Shown here: piece after piece, positions 8,482 through 17,026 of the stretch
Layout: every line of letters begins with the position of its first letter
How positions within the stretch are numbered: the stretch's first letter is position 1
From: AWTP1-9 sp035703165
GTDB lineage: Bacteria > Bacteroidota > Bacteroidia > Chitinophagales > Chitinophagaceae
Assembly (NCBI GenBank): GCA_035703165.1
Contig: DASSYR010000029.1
Location: forward strand, 74,164-138,163
DNA: 64,000 nt
Direction of reading: 5' to 3'
Position numbers and translations under genes: made by a program
Notes under the pieces: model-generated
What the model was told of the DNA's origin: nothing
Database searches by the model: none
What the model saw: only the letters and a program-made list of their open reading frames with translations

Positions 8482-9780
8482 CTAAAATCTAAATTGCAAA
8501 CGGAAAGTAAATACATTGTCCTTTACATCGGAAGTAAAACCTGAAAAACTTGTTTTTTCGTTGGTAACAATTTCATACCATAAAACCAACTTGAGATTTT
8601 CGTTAATGTAATTGATATAGCCAAACCCAAGTGTTGAAAATTTAATATCCGTTGAGTTTAAATTATTGTTTTTACCGATAGCTGTTCCACTGATTTTTGA
8701 ATTGGGGTCATACCAATCATACTTAACACCTATTTGATGATGTGTATTGAAAATATTATGTAAAAGATAAAAATAAGCCCCATTAAACTGGCGTACATAA
8801 ACCGGTTCCTTTAATAAAGTACCTGGCGATTCGGAAGTTGATGCAGAAGCACTCTGTGTTCCCCACCAGTACTCAGCCCTTAATTCAGTTGCACCGGCTT
8901 TGGTTAGAAACTTTAACTGGGCATCTGCTTCATAATATTTGCGAGGGGCCTTGCTATCCACATTTGCACCTGATTTTATGCCTGCAAAAGTTTTGTTACC
9001 ATTAATGGTATTAATAGTAAAACGAGTTGAGTCTTTCTCTATCCACCCACCCTGTAAAGTTCCGATTGCCGCACTTAGCAATGTTTTTTTGCTGAGATGA
9101 ACGGGTTTTAATGCAATGCGGCTGATGATATCTTTATAACTATCATAATCCACTGGAGACGTCAACCCCTGACCGTTAAATACTCCTAAATCCCAACGGA
9201 AATTTCTTAATGGGTGTCCGCTTTTGGCTGGCTCAAAACTTATCATAGCTCCAAGATCACGTTCCGTTCGCAATAATATTTGACTCATTCTTCCTCGTTC
9301 CGGCGATTCACGATCCGAAGAAGATAAATTTAACTCATAGCCAAACGGACGGGCAAACATTCCTATAGTACCTGAAAAACTTTGAAGTTTGTTTTCATAA
9401 ATTCTTCCCCAAAAATCACGTATAAAAACACCTCTTTCAGTACCATCAAATTGAAAAACAAATTGAAGTTGTGGCTGATTATTGTTAAAACGAACATAAT
9501 CAAAACGTAAACGTCCACGTCGTAGCAGAAACCTGTTATTAGTGTTATCAGGAAAGTCTCCCCCATTAAAACTTTTTGCTCCCTTAGACTGAATTGCCTG
9601 GAATTGTGGTTGTATATAGCCACTGATTTTCACATGGTCAAATTTTTTATATAAACTTAAAAATCCTTTTCCCAATTCTTTTGTGGTATCAATCATATCC
9701 ATTAAAAATTGAGATTTTCCGCTAAACGATATAAGAAGCAGGGCAGCTCCTACGAGGATGGGACGAAGTGGATTGTTCAT
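8482..9780 (-). CDS. OprO/OprP-like phosphate-selective porin
   Basis: The 432-residue protein has a signal peptide (about residues 1-23, ending SGKSQ) and a beta-barrel body. Segments such as 'KISGYIQPQFQAIQ', 'RRGRLRFDYVRF' and 'QFVFQFDGTERGVFIRDFWG' match the O/P porin family, which forms trimeric anion channels specific for phosphate or polyphosphate. The final residues 'NVFTFRLQFRF' form a normal barrel C-terminus. It is divergent from the DUF47-PiT pair and shares its 127-base upstream region, which supports phosphate uptake and common regulation. A different anion cannot be excluded. Confidence 0.85.
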   Translation of the reverse strand: MNNPLRPILVGAALLLISFSGKSQFLMDMIDTTKELGKGFLSLYKKFDHVKISGYIQPQFQAIQSKGAKSFNGGDFPDNTNNRFLLRRGRLRFDYVRFNNNQPQLQFVFQFDGTERGVFIRDFWGRIYENKLQSFSGTIGMFARPFGYELNLSSSDRESPERGRMSQILLRTERDLGAMISFEPAKSGHPLRNFRWDLGVFNGQGLTSPVDYDSYKDIISRIALKPVHLSKKTLLSAAIGTLQGGWIEKDSTRFTINTINGNKTFAGIKSGANVDSKAPRKYYEADAQLKFLTKAGATELRAEYWWGTQSASASTSESPGTLLKEPVYVRQFNGAYFYLLHNIFNTHHQIGVKYDWYDPNSKISGTAIGKNNNLNSTDIKFSTLGFGYINYINENLKLVLWYEIVTNEKTSFSGFTSDVKDNVFTFRLQFRF

Positions 9781-9799
9781 ATTTTTTTCCTTAAGCGCT

Positions 9800-9847
9800 G
9801 CAAAGGAATAACATTTTTATATTACCCCTATGTTAAGAAATTATTAC
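9800..9847. promoter_or_regulatory. candidate PhoB-like repeats in the porin/DUF47 divergent region
   Basis: Read on the minus strand toward the porin, three octamers occur at 11-base steps: GTAATAAT (9847-9840), TTAACATA (9836-9829) and GTAATATA (9825-9818). A near-consensus -7 box TTCCTTTGC (9808-9800) follows. No good -33 TTG precedes it, as expected for an activated promoter. A second -7-like TTTGC faces the DUF47 gene at about 9889-9893. The repeats resemble those upstream of the TonB receptor. Regulation by PhoB is inference. Confidence 0.35.
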
Positions 9848-9907
9848 CAATTTGCAGAATGGTATATAAACCCACTAAAAGCCTAAACTTTGCGCAAATT
9901 TTTTTCT

Positions 9908-10555
9908 ATGGCTTTTAATTCCCTATTAAGGATTTTTTTACCCAAAGACAGGGTGTTTTATCAATTATTTGAAGATGTAGCATCCACACTATTTAAAATG
10001 GGAAATAAATTAAAGGAGGTGGTAAATGAACCAGATATTGAGGTAAGAAGTAAGTTGATTAAGGAGATAGAGGACATGGAACATATTAACGATGATTTTA
10101 CTCATAAAATTTTTACTGAACTTGGTAAAAACTTCATTACACCTTTTGACAGAGAAGATATTCATTACCTGGCTACGGCCCTGGATGATATTGCTGATTA
10201 TATTTATTCTTCAGCAAAAAAAATAAATTTTTATCGGGTTAATCCTAATGATATTGGCATTCAAAAAATGGCCGATTTGATTGCACACGGTTGTGAACAG
10301 GTTTATAAAGCCGTAGTGGAGCTTCGCAATATGAAAAATATGCGACAGATAACAGATGCTTTGGTAACTATTAACAGTATAGAAAACCAGGGGGACGATA
10401 TTTTTGATATGAGCATTGAAAGATTGTTTGCAACCGAACCGGATGCCAAGGAAGTAATTAAAAAAAGAGAAATTTACCAGGTAATGGAAATTGTAACAGA
10501 TAAATGTGAAGATGCTGCAAATGTAATTGAATCAATAATTGTAAAATACGCGTAA
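9908..10555 (+). CDS. DUF47 / PhoU-like phosphate transport regulator
   Basis: The 215-residue, all-helical cytoplasmic protein belongs to the DUF47 (TIGR00153-like) family, which accompanies PiT transporters and has a PhoU-type fold with metal-binding acidic clusters ('ALDDIADYIYSS', 'TDKCEDAANVIESI'). A TTG start at 9890 would add six residues. The ATG at 9908, giving 'MAFNSLLRIFLPKDRVF', matches the usual family N-terminus and is chosen. It lies 99 bases before the PiT gene on the same strand, the standard pairing. Its role is likely to control phosphate flux through PiT. Confidence 0.92.
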   Translation: MAFNSLLRIFLPKDRVFYQLFEDVASTLFKMGNKLKEVVNEPDIEVRSKLIKEIEDMEHINDDFTHKIFTELGKNFITPFDREDIHYLATALDDIADYIYSSAKKINFYRVNPNDIGIQKMADLIAHGCEQVYKAVVELRNMKNMRQITDALVTINSIENQGDDIFDMSIERLFATEPDAKEVIKKREIYQVMEIVTDKCEDAANVIESIIVKYA

Positions 10556-10654
10556 GTTTCTAATGATACGCTAATTGATTAAAGTTGTACAGTTTCGAAA
10601 AAGTGAAAATAACATTTGCCCGATGTCCCATTACTGAATTATCAAATTACCTCT

Positions 10655-12364
10655 ATGACATTACTCATCATCATAATTATACTGGCTTTATTGTTTGATT
10701 ATATTAATGGTTTTCATGATGCTGCCAATTCAATTGCTACTGTTGTTTCTACAAAAGTGTTAACTCCCTTTCAGGCTGTTTTGTGGGCGGCTATCTTCAA
10801 TTTTGTGGCTTATTGGATTTTTAAAGATCATGCCGTAGCTAATACCATTAGTAAAACAGTAAATAAAGAATTTATTACCCTGCCGGTAATATTGTCAGGG
10901 TTATTAGCTGCTATTTTCTGGAACCTGCTTACCTGGTGGTATGGTATTCCTTCTTCATCATCTCATACACTTATCGGTGGTTTTGCCGGAGCGGCTATTG
11001 CTCATGCAATCACACAGCACGGGTTTGGTTTGTCATGGGGAAAAATTGTAGAAAGCGATACAATTCTAAAAACTATTCTTTTCATTTTTTTGGCTCCTTT
11101 AATAGGCATGATCATTTCCATTTTTATTACCGTGGTTACGATTATGCGTAATGTGTGGGCACGTATCGCTATTATTGCAGCGGCCACTTTTTTCTCAGTG
11201 CTGTTGTTTGACAAATTTGAGCATGATAAAATGGATGAAAATTTACAGAAGTTTTTAAAAGTTGATAAATACAAAAAAGATGTGGCGGCAGCTGAATTAA
11301 AAGCCAAAGCTTCTCCGAAAGATAGTGTAGCCAAGGCAGCGGTAAGTATTGCCAAAGACAAACTTGAAAAGGGACTGGTTATTTATAATAAGATAAAACC
11401 TTTGATAGAAGAATATAATAAAACCGGTGCCGGCCCGATTGCGGAAAAATCTTACAAAGAAGGATGGCTTAAAGAAGTTGAAGTGAGTAAATTAAAAGAT
11501 GATGTACGAAATGCCAACGACTTTCTTGTTTTAGAAGCATCTGCACCATCAAACTCTCATAAAAAAGCAGAGTACGATGAGGCCAAGGAATTAACAGAAA
11601 AGTATAAAGAACCACTTAAACTGTACCTTAATAAAAAAATCAGTTTAGACAGTACTATCGTAGTCATAAATAAAATTTATCCTATTAAACCGGAAAATGC
11701 AGCTAAAGTGAATGCAAAGATTTTGAAATTTAATATTGAAAAATCATTCCGAAAGGACATTGAGAAAGCTGATAACTCGGTAATTGTATGGGGTATAGTT
11801 ATTACCTCTATTTTATTTTCGTTGATTTACCTGTATAGTGAAAAAGTTAAAACACCGTCAGCTTACAATATCGCCAACATGTTTAAGAAATTACAGTTAT
11901 TTAGTTCGGCTGCATTTAGTATAGGACATGGCGGAAACGATGCTCAGAAAGTAATGGGAATAATTGGCGCTGCTTTAATAGCCAGCGGCACTATACAGGA
12001 ATTTGGTCAGCTTCCAGCCTGGGTGCCCATCAGTTGTTATCTTGCCATTGGTATAGGAACGATGAGTGGCGGTTGGAAAATTGTGAAAACAATGGGAACC
12101 AAGATTACAAAAGTAACTCCGTTAGAAGGTGTAGCAGCAGAAACATCTGGTGCTTTTACATTGTTCTTTACCGGGCAAATGGGAATTCCTGTCTCCACTA
12201 CACATACCATTACCGGTTCTATCATTGGTGTAGGAGCAACCAAGCGGTTAAGCGCTGTGCGTTGGGGTGTTACTACCAACTTATTATGGGCCTGGATATT
12301 AACGATACCGGTAAGTGGAATTTTAGCTGCAATCCTTTACTGGATTGTAAACTTGTTTTTGTAA
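10655..12364 (+). CDS. inorganic phosphate transporter, PiT family, with large hydrophilic insert
   Basis: The 569-residue inner-membrane permease contains the duplicated PiT signature: 'GFHDAANSIATVVSTK' near the N-terminus and 'GHGGNDAQKVMGIIGAAL' near the C-terminus. Between them lie about 185 charged, helical residues (from 'DKMDENLQKFLKVDKYKK' to 'RKDIEKADNS') that separate the membrane halves. PiT proteins co-transport phosphate with protons or sodium, usually as metal-phosphate. A TTG start at 10616 is possible; the ATG at 10655 puts the first membrane helix at the N-terminus. It is paired with the DUF47 gene upstream and closed by a terminator. Confidence 0.93.
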   Translation: MTLLIIIIILALLFDYINGFHDAANSIATVVSTKVLTPFQAVLWAAIFNFVAYWIFKDHAVANTISKTVNKEFITLPVILSGLLAAIFWNLLTWWYGIPSSSSHTLIGGFAGAAIAHAITQHGFGLSWGKIVESDTILKTILFIFLAPLIGMIISIFITVVTIMRNVWARIAIIAAATFFSVLLFDKFEHDKMDENLQKFLKVDKYKKDVAAAELKAKASPKDSVAKAAVSIAKDKLEKGLVIYNKIKPLIEEYNKTGAGPIAEKSYKEGWLKEVEVSKLKDDVRNANDFLVLEASAPSNSHKKAEYDEAKELTEKYKEPLKLYLNKKISLDSTIVVINKIYPIKPENAAKVNAKILKFNIEKSFRKDIEKADNSVIVWGIVITSILFSLIYLYSEKVKTPSAYNIANMFKKLQLFSSAAFSIGHGGNDAQKVMGIIGAALIASGTIQEFGQLPAWVPISCYLAIGIGTMSGGWKIVKTMGTKITKVTPLEGVAAETSGAFTLFFTGQMGIPVSTTHTITGSIIGVGATKRLSAVRWGVTTNLLWAWILTIPVSGILAAILYWIVNLFL

Positions 12365-12390
12365 TTAATAACTTTCATAACATATTAAGT

Positions 12391-12421
12391 AAGTGGGTGA
12401 TGTATTTCATCCACTTTTTTT
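12391..12421 (+). terminator. rho-independent terminator after PiT gene
   Basis: The arm agtgggtga (12392-12400) pairs with ttcatccact (12406-12415), including a G-T wobble, and is followed by a run of T. It separates the phosphate genes from rfbA, whose start is only 29 bases further on. Confidence 0.8.
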
Positions 12422-12449
12422 ATTCATCTTTGCTCAAAATAAGTTTTAA

Positions 12450-13310
12450 ATGAAGGGAATCATTTTAGCAGGAGGCTCAGGCACTAGGCTACATCCCATT
12501 ACCTATGCTATCAGCAAACAAATTATGCCGGTATATGATAAACCTATGATTTATTACCCATTAAGTATTTTAATGCTGGCGGGCATCAGAGATATTTTAA
12601 TTATTTCCACTCCATTGGATTTGCCGGGATTTAAAAAGCTGTTTGGAGATGGTCGCCAATTAGGATTAAATTTTACCTATGCAGAACAGGAGGTTCCTAA
12701 CGGGTTAGCACAGGCTTTTGTTATTGGCGCTGATTTTATTGGTAAGGAAGATGTAGCATTGGTGCTTGGCGACAATATTTTTTATGGAAGTGGGTTAGGC
12801 CAGTTGTTGGAAGCTAATGCAAAACCGGAGGGCGGAATTATTTATGCGTATCATGTTAGCGATCCCGAGCGTTATGGGGTAGTGGAGTTTGATAAAAATA
12901 TGAAGGCTATTTCTATTGAAGAAAAACCAGAGAAACCTAAAAGTAATTATGCTGTACCCGGGCTGTATTTTTACAATAACGAGGTAACAGAAATTGCTAA
13001 AAATTTGAAACCTTCTCCCCGCGGTGAATATGAAATAACAGACATAAACAAAGAATATTTACGAAGAGGGAAATTAAAAGTATGCGTGTTAGATCGGGGA
13101 ACTGCCTGGTTAGATACCGGTACTTTTGATTCATTAATGCAAGCATCACAATTTGTGCAGGTGATTGAACAACGCCAGGGGATAAAAATTGCTTGTATTG
13201 AGGAAATTGCGTATCGGAAAGGTTTTATTACCAAAGAACAACTATTGCAGATGGCTAAACCATTAATGAAAAGCGGTTATGGCCAGTATTTGATGAGCGT
13301 AATTGAATAA
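12450..13310 (+). CDS. rfbA: glucose-1-phosphate thymidylyltransferase
   Basis: The 286-residue enzyme joins glucose-1-phosphate and dTTP to make dTDP-glucose, the first step toward dTDP-rhamnose and other deoxysugars. The nucleotide-binding motif GGSGTRLHP is at residues 8-16, followed by the substrate-binding 'KQIMPVYDKPMIYYPLS'. 'LGDNIFYG' supplies a metal-binding Asp, and 'EEKPEKPKSNYAVPGLYFY' is family-typical. Length is normal. rfbB, rfbC and rfbD are not in the window; galE follows after 11 bases, so the two are probably one transcript supplying sugar nucleotides. Confidence 0.96.
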   Translation: MKGIILAGGSGTRLHPITYAISKQIMPVYDKPMIYYPLSILMLAGIRDILIISTPLDLPGFKKLFGDGRQLGLNFTYAEQEVPNGLAQAFVIGADFIGKEDVALVLGDNIFYGSGLGQLLEANAKPEGGIIYAYHVSDPERYGVVEFDKNMKAISIEEKPEKPKSNYAVPGLYFYNNEVTEIAKNLKPSPRGEYEITDINKEYLRRGKLKVCVLDRGTAWLDTGTFDSLMQASQFVQVIEQRQGIKIACIEEIAYRKGFITKEQLLQMAKPLMKSGYGQYLMSVIE

Positions 13311-13321
13311 ATTAAATACGA

Positions 13322-14377
13322 ATGAAAAAAATTTTAGTAACCGGGGGATGTGGTTATATCGGTTCACACACCATTGTTGATCTTATTGAAAGCGGATACG
13401 AAGTTATTTCAGTAGATAATAACTCTCGTTCCTCCGAAAGAATTTTAGAAGGCGTTGAAAAAATTACAGGTGAGACCATAAAAAACTATAAAGTTGATTT
13501 GTGTGATTATAATGATACCCATGCTATTTTTATGGAAAATGCAGAAATAGAGGGCATCATCCACTTTGCTGCATTTAAAGCAGTAAACGAATCGGTAGAA
13601 AATCCGTTAATGTATTTTGAAAATAACCTTGTATCATTAATTAATCTTCTTAAGTGCGTGGAAGAATTTGATATTCCTTATTTTGTTTTTTCATCTTCCT
13701 GCACGGTTTATGGTAATCCGGATAAAATACCGGTAACAGAAAGCACGCCACCTAAGCCGGCAGTGTCGCCATATGGATATACCAAGCAAATGGGAGAGCA
13801 AATCGTGAGCGAGTTTATTAAAAGTTCGCATGCGCAAGCCATTTTACTCCGTTATTTTAATCCTGTTGGTGCGCATCCCAGTTGTTTGATAGGGGAGTTG
13901 CCTATTGGCAAGCCGGCTAATCTTGTTCCTGCTATTACACAAACTGCTATTGGTAAACTTAAAAGTATGCAGGTACACGGTGATGATTACCCGACGAAAG
14001 ATGGCTCTTGTCTTCGTGATTATATACATGTAAGTGATATAGCACATGCACACACGTTGGCCTTAAACTATTTAATTGAAAAAAGAAATAAAGGTGCCTG
14101 CGAAGTTTTTAATTTGGGTACCGGAAATGGTGTAACGGTGCTAGAGGCCATAAAAGCTTTTGAAAAAGTGAGTGGTGTAAAATTGAATTATACCATTGGC
14201 CCAAGACGCCCAGGCGATGTTGTGGCTATTTATGCTAATAACGATAAAGCTAAAAAAGAATTAGGCTGGCAAACAAAATATTCTTTGGAAGATATGATGC
14301 GTACTGCTTGGGATTGGGAGCAAAGATTAGAAGAAGATGAAACCCTGTATGGAGAGCAAAAACCAGAGAAAAATTAA
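13322..14377 (+). CDS. galE: UDP-glucose 4-epimerase
   Basis: The 351-residue short-chain-dehydrogenase-like protein interconverts UDP-glucose and UDP-galactose. The NAD-binding Rossmann motif GGCGYIG is at residues 8-14. Catalytic Ser residues are in 'FSSSCTVYG' (124-126) and the YxxxK pair is Y151/K155 in 'YGYTK'. 'LRYFNPVGAHPS' and 'RPGDV' are GalE-specific. It lies directly after rfbA, in the same probable operon, and supplies precursors for surface polysaccharides. Confidence 0.95.
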   Translation: MKKILVTGGCGYIGSHTIVDLIESGYEVISVDNNSRSSERILEGVEKITGETIKNYKVDLCDYNDTHAIFMENAEIEGIIHFAAFKAVNESVENPLMYFENNLVSLINLLKCVEEFDIPYFVFSSSCTVYGNPDKIPVTESTPPKPAVSPYGYTKQMGEQIVSEFIKSSHAQAILLRYFNPVGAHPSCLIGELPIGKPANLVPAITQTAIGKLKSMQVHGDDYPTKDGSCLRDYIHVSDIAHAHTLALNYLIEKRNKGACEVFNLGTGNGVTVLEAIKAFEKVSGVKLNYTIGPRRPGDVVAIYANNDKAKKELGWQTKYSLEDMMRTAWDWEQRLEEDETLYGEQKPEKN

Positions 14378-14526
14378 CTACGTATCGTTTTCTAGGCCAA
14401 TGTTAATAATTTTGCCCTTTGCAGGCCTTTATTTTGTGAAAAATAATGTGCAAAAATCTCTAAAAACTCTCGTCTGCAAACTCAAAACTTTCCATTTACT
14501 TTGCGACTATTATTAATCAATTTATA

Positions 14527-15489
14527 ATGGCTTTAAAAGATATTCGTTCTACAGGCAATAAAGACACGAGGAGTGGATTTGGGGATGGGATAGTAGAAGC
14601 GGCAAGAAATAATCCGGACATAGTAGCTTTATCAGCGGATTTAGCGGGTTCGTTAAAACTCAACAATTTTATTAAAGAATTTCCCGAACGATTTATACAG
14701 TGCGGTATTGCCGAGGCGAATATGATTGGTATTGCAGCCGGATTAACCATTGGCGGCAAAATTCCTTACACAACAACTTTTGCTAATTTTTCTACAGGAC
14801 GTGTATATGACCAGATTCGCCAAAGCGTGGCCTATTCTGAAAAGAATGTAAAAATATGTGCTTCGCATGCAGGGTTAACATTAGGTGAAGATGGGGCTAC
14901 CCACCAGATGCTGGAAGATATAGGGTTAATGAAAATGTTGCCCGGCATGACGGTAATTGTACCTTGCGATTATAACCAAACAAAATCAGCAACCAAGGCT
15001 ATTGCTAATTATCAGGGCCCCGTTTACCTGCGATTTGGACGTCCATCATGGCCCATTTTCACAAACGAGGCTGATTTTAAAATCGGGAAAGTCCAGCAGT
15101 TTTCAGAAGGAACAGATGTATCCATTTTTGCCTGCGGGCATTTGGTTTGGAAAGCGATAGAAGCAGGACGTATCCTGGAAGAAAAAGGATTGAGTGTTGA
15201 AGTGATAAATGTGCATACTATTAAACCTTTAGACAAGGAAGCTATCATAAAATCTATAAGAAAAACAAAATGTGCTGTAACAGCAGAAGAGCATAATATT
15301 ATTGGTGGCCTGGGCGATACGATTGCGCAGGTTGCATCAAAATACTTTCCAATCCCCTTGGAATATGTTGGAACCAATGACACTTTTGGAGAAAGTGGTA
15401 CACCAGCCCAATTGCTGACCAAATATGGATTGGATACACAGAATATAGTGGATGCAGCTGAGAAAGTTATTTCCAGAAAAGCCCATTAA
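14527..15489 (+). CDS. transketolase, C-terminal subunit (split transketolase)
   Basis: The 320-residue protein corresponds to the pyrimidine-binding and C-terminal domains of transketolase. It begins with 'DTRSGFGDGIVEAA', has the catalytic Glu region 'QCGIAEANMIGIAAGL', and contains 'GLTLGEDGATHQMLEDI'. Split transketolases consist of separate N- and C-terminal chains that make one thiamine-diphosphate enzyme of the pentose phosphate pathway. The N-terminal partner usually sits directly upstream, but here the preceding gene is galE, 149 bases away. The partner must be elsewhere or absent. A dehydrogenase E1-beta relative is less likely. Confidence 0.88.
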   Translation: MALKDIRSTGNKDTRSGFGDGIVEAARNNPDIVALSADLAGSLKLNNFIKEFPERFIQCGIAEANMIGIAAGLTIGGKIPYTTTFANFSTGRVYDQIRQSVAYSEKNVKICASHAGLTLGEDGATHQMLEDIGLMKMLPGMTVIVPCDYNQTKSATKAIANYQGPVYLRFGRPSWPIFTNEADFKIGKVQQFSEGTDVSIFACGHLVWKAIEAGRILEEKGLSVEVINVHTIKPLDKEAIIKSIRKTKCAVTAEEHNIIGGLGDTIAQVASKYFPIPLEYVGTNDTFGESGTPAQLLTKYGLDTQNIVDAAEKVISRKAH

Positions 15490-15513
15490 TTCTCAAACCC
15501 GTTGAAATTTTAG

Positions 15514-15547
15514 AACCGCTTCATAACATAATTTGAAGCGGTTTTTT
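15514..15547 (+). terminator. rho-independent terminator after transketolase subunit gene
   Basis: A perfect nine-base stem aaccgcttc (15514-15522) / gaagcggtt (15535-15543) is followed by further T residues. It ends the rfbA-galE-transketolase stretch. Confidence 0.9.
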
Positions 15548-15648
15548 GTTAAATAAATATGTTTCCAGGTAGTATTTCAAACCTTGCAAACTTTTTCCAG
15601 TCTTATGAACCGGATTCTTTATTTTAGTATTAACCTAATACCTGCTTC

Positions 15649-16200
15649 ATGGCTAATTACCAAGACGATAAAGAGCTATTGTTAGAATTCCGTGACCCTG
15701 TGTTCAAAGAAAAGGCTTATACCGCCATCATCCGTAAATACCAGGAAAGATTATACTGGCATATAAGAAGGATGGTTGTAGAACATGAGGATGCAAACGA
15801 TATTTTGCAAAATGTATTTATTAAGGTTTGGAAAGGACTGGAAAATTTTAGGAAAGACAGCCAACTTTATACCTGGCTGTACCGTATAGCCACCAATGAA
15901 TGTTTGACTTTTTTGGAACAGCTGAAAAAAAGAACTTCTGTATCTATTGATAGTGAACAACTTGGCTTAGGCAACAGAATTAAGGCAGATAGCCATTTTG
16001 ATGCAAATAAATTAGAATGGAAGTTGCAATTAGCAATTCAGCAACTTCCTGAAAAACAAAGAATTGTATTCAATTTACGATACTACGACGAAATGCCTTA
16101 TGAAGAAATGAGTCGGGTGCTGGAAACCAGCGAAGGAGCCTTGAAAGCCAGCTATTTTCATGCAGCAAAAAAGATTGAAGAATTTATATTAAATAGTTAA
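15649..16200 (+). CDS. ECF-type RNA polymerase sigma factor
   Basis: The 183-residue protein has region 2 ('YQERLYWHIRRMVVEHEDANDILQNVF', with the usual D-A-N-D-I-L-Q helix) and region 4 ('LPEKQRIVFNLRYYDEMPYEEMSRVL'), the two parts of a minimal extracytoplasmic-function sigma factor. It starts a three-gene module with a membrane protein 34 bases downstream and a Spy-like secreted protein after that. This suggests a cell-envelope stress response in which the second gene product holds the sigma factor inactive. Which genes it controls is not visible here. Confidence 0.92.
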   Translation: MANYQDDKELLLEFRDPVFKEKAYTAIIRKYQERLYWHIRRMVVEHEDANDILQNVFIKVWKGLENFRKDSQLYTWLYRIATNECLTFLEQLKKRTSVSIDSEQLGLGNRIKADSHFDANKLEWKLQLAIQQLPEKQRIVFNLRYYDEMPYEEMSRVLETSEGALKASYFHAAKKIEEFILNS

Positions 16201-16234
16201 ACTTTTAACATTTTGATTAGTCTCAATAGGTGAA

Positions 16235-17011
16235 ATGTCAGGAAATGCTGAAATATTAAACGAATTAAAGGAAATCAGTCCCTTGCTAAGTCAGATGGAT
16301 AAGGTAAATCCTTATATAGTTCCGTCTGGTTATTTTGAGGAGTTGGAAAACACATTTTTGTCTCAATTACCAGTGGATGATAAATTGTCTATCGTACAGG
16401 ATATAACCATTCCAAATCCGATGCAAGTACCGGAAGGGTATTTTGATTTGTTAGCGGATTCAATTTTACACAGAATAAAAGCAGGGCAAAACGAAGAAAC
16501 TCCATCAGGGGAATTAAAAAATATTTCGTCTTTGCTGCACACAATAGATAGAACAAATGTGTTTAGCGTGCCGGAAGGGTATTTTGATAACCTGGCTAAT
16601 GAAATACTAACAAAAACCGTATCAAAAGAAGCAAAAATTATATCTTTTAAAGGAACAAAAACCACAAAGTGGTTACGGTATGCAGCAGCAGCAATGGTTG
16701 TGGGTGTTATTGGGCTATTAGCTACTTTCCTGATCACCAGAAAGGAGCAAAATGTAAAGGGATTTGATGCAACAGTAAAAACAGGTATTCTTTATTTTAA
16801 ACAAAACAAATTTGATGAAGAATTGAATAAAACTTCGGATGAAGCTATTGCGAATTACTTGCAGAAGAACCTTGATGATGCCGATGCTTTACAAATGATT
16901 GCTAATTTGGATTATAGCCAACTACCAAATGAAGAAGAGTTGTTTAGCAACGAGACTTTAATTGATGAATTGGTAAACGAATTAGAAAATAAAACCTCAA
17001 ACAATAATTAA
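16235..17011 (+). CDS. putative anti-sigma membrane protein with repeated VPxGYF motifs
   Basis: The 258-residue protein has an N-terminal cytoplasmic part of about 145 residues, one membrane helix at about 148-167 ('YAAAAMVVGVIGLLATFLI') and a periplasmic tail of about 90 residues. The cytoplasmic part carries VPSGYF (29-34), VPEGYF (65-70) and VPEGYF (112-117). Residues 10-44 and 93-127 align along their whole length with roughly half identical positions, so the segment has been duplicated. VPEGYF-like segments are common in Bacteroidota proteins encoded next to ECF sigma factors. The position makes anti-sigma function likely, but no zinc motif of the classical ZAS type is present. Confidence 0.7.
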   Translation: MSGNAEILNELKEISPLLSQMDKVNPYIVPSGYFEELENTFLSQLPVDDKLSIVQDITIPNPMQVPEGYFDLLADSILHRIKAGQNEETPSGELKNISSLLHTIDRTNVFSVPEGYFDNLANEILTKTVSKEAKIISFKGTKTTKWLRYAAAAMVVGVIGLLATFLITRKEQNVKGFDATVKTGILYFKQNKFDEELNKTSDEAIANYLQKNLDDADALQMIANLDYSQLPNEEELFSNETLIDELVNELENKTSNNN

Positions 17012-17026
17012 TAATTGAGAAATAAT

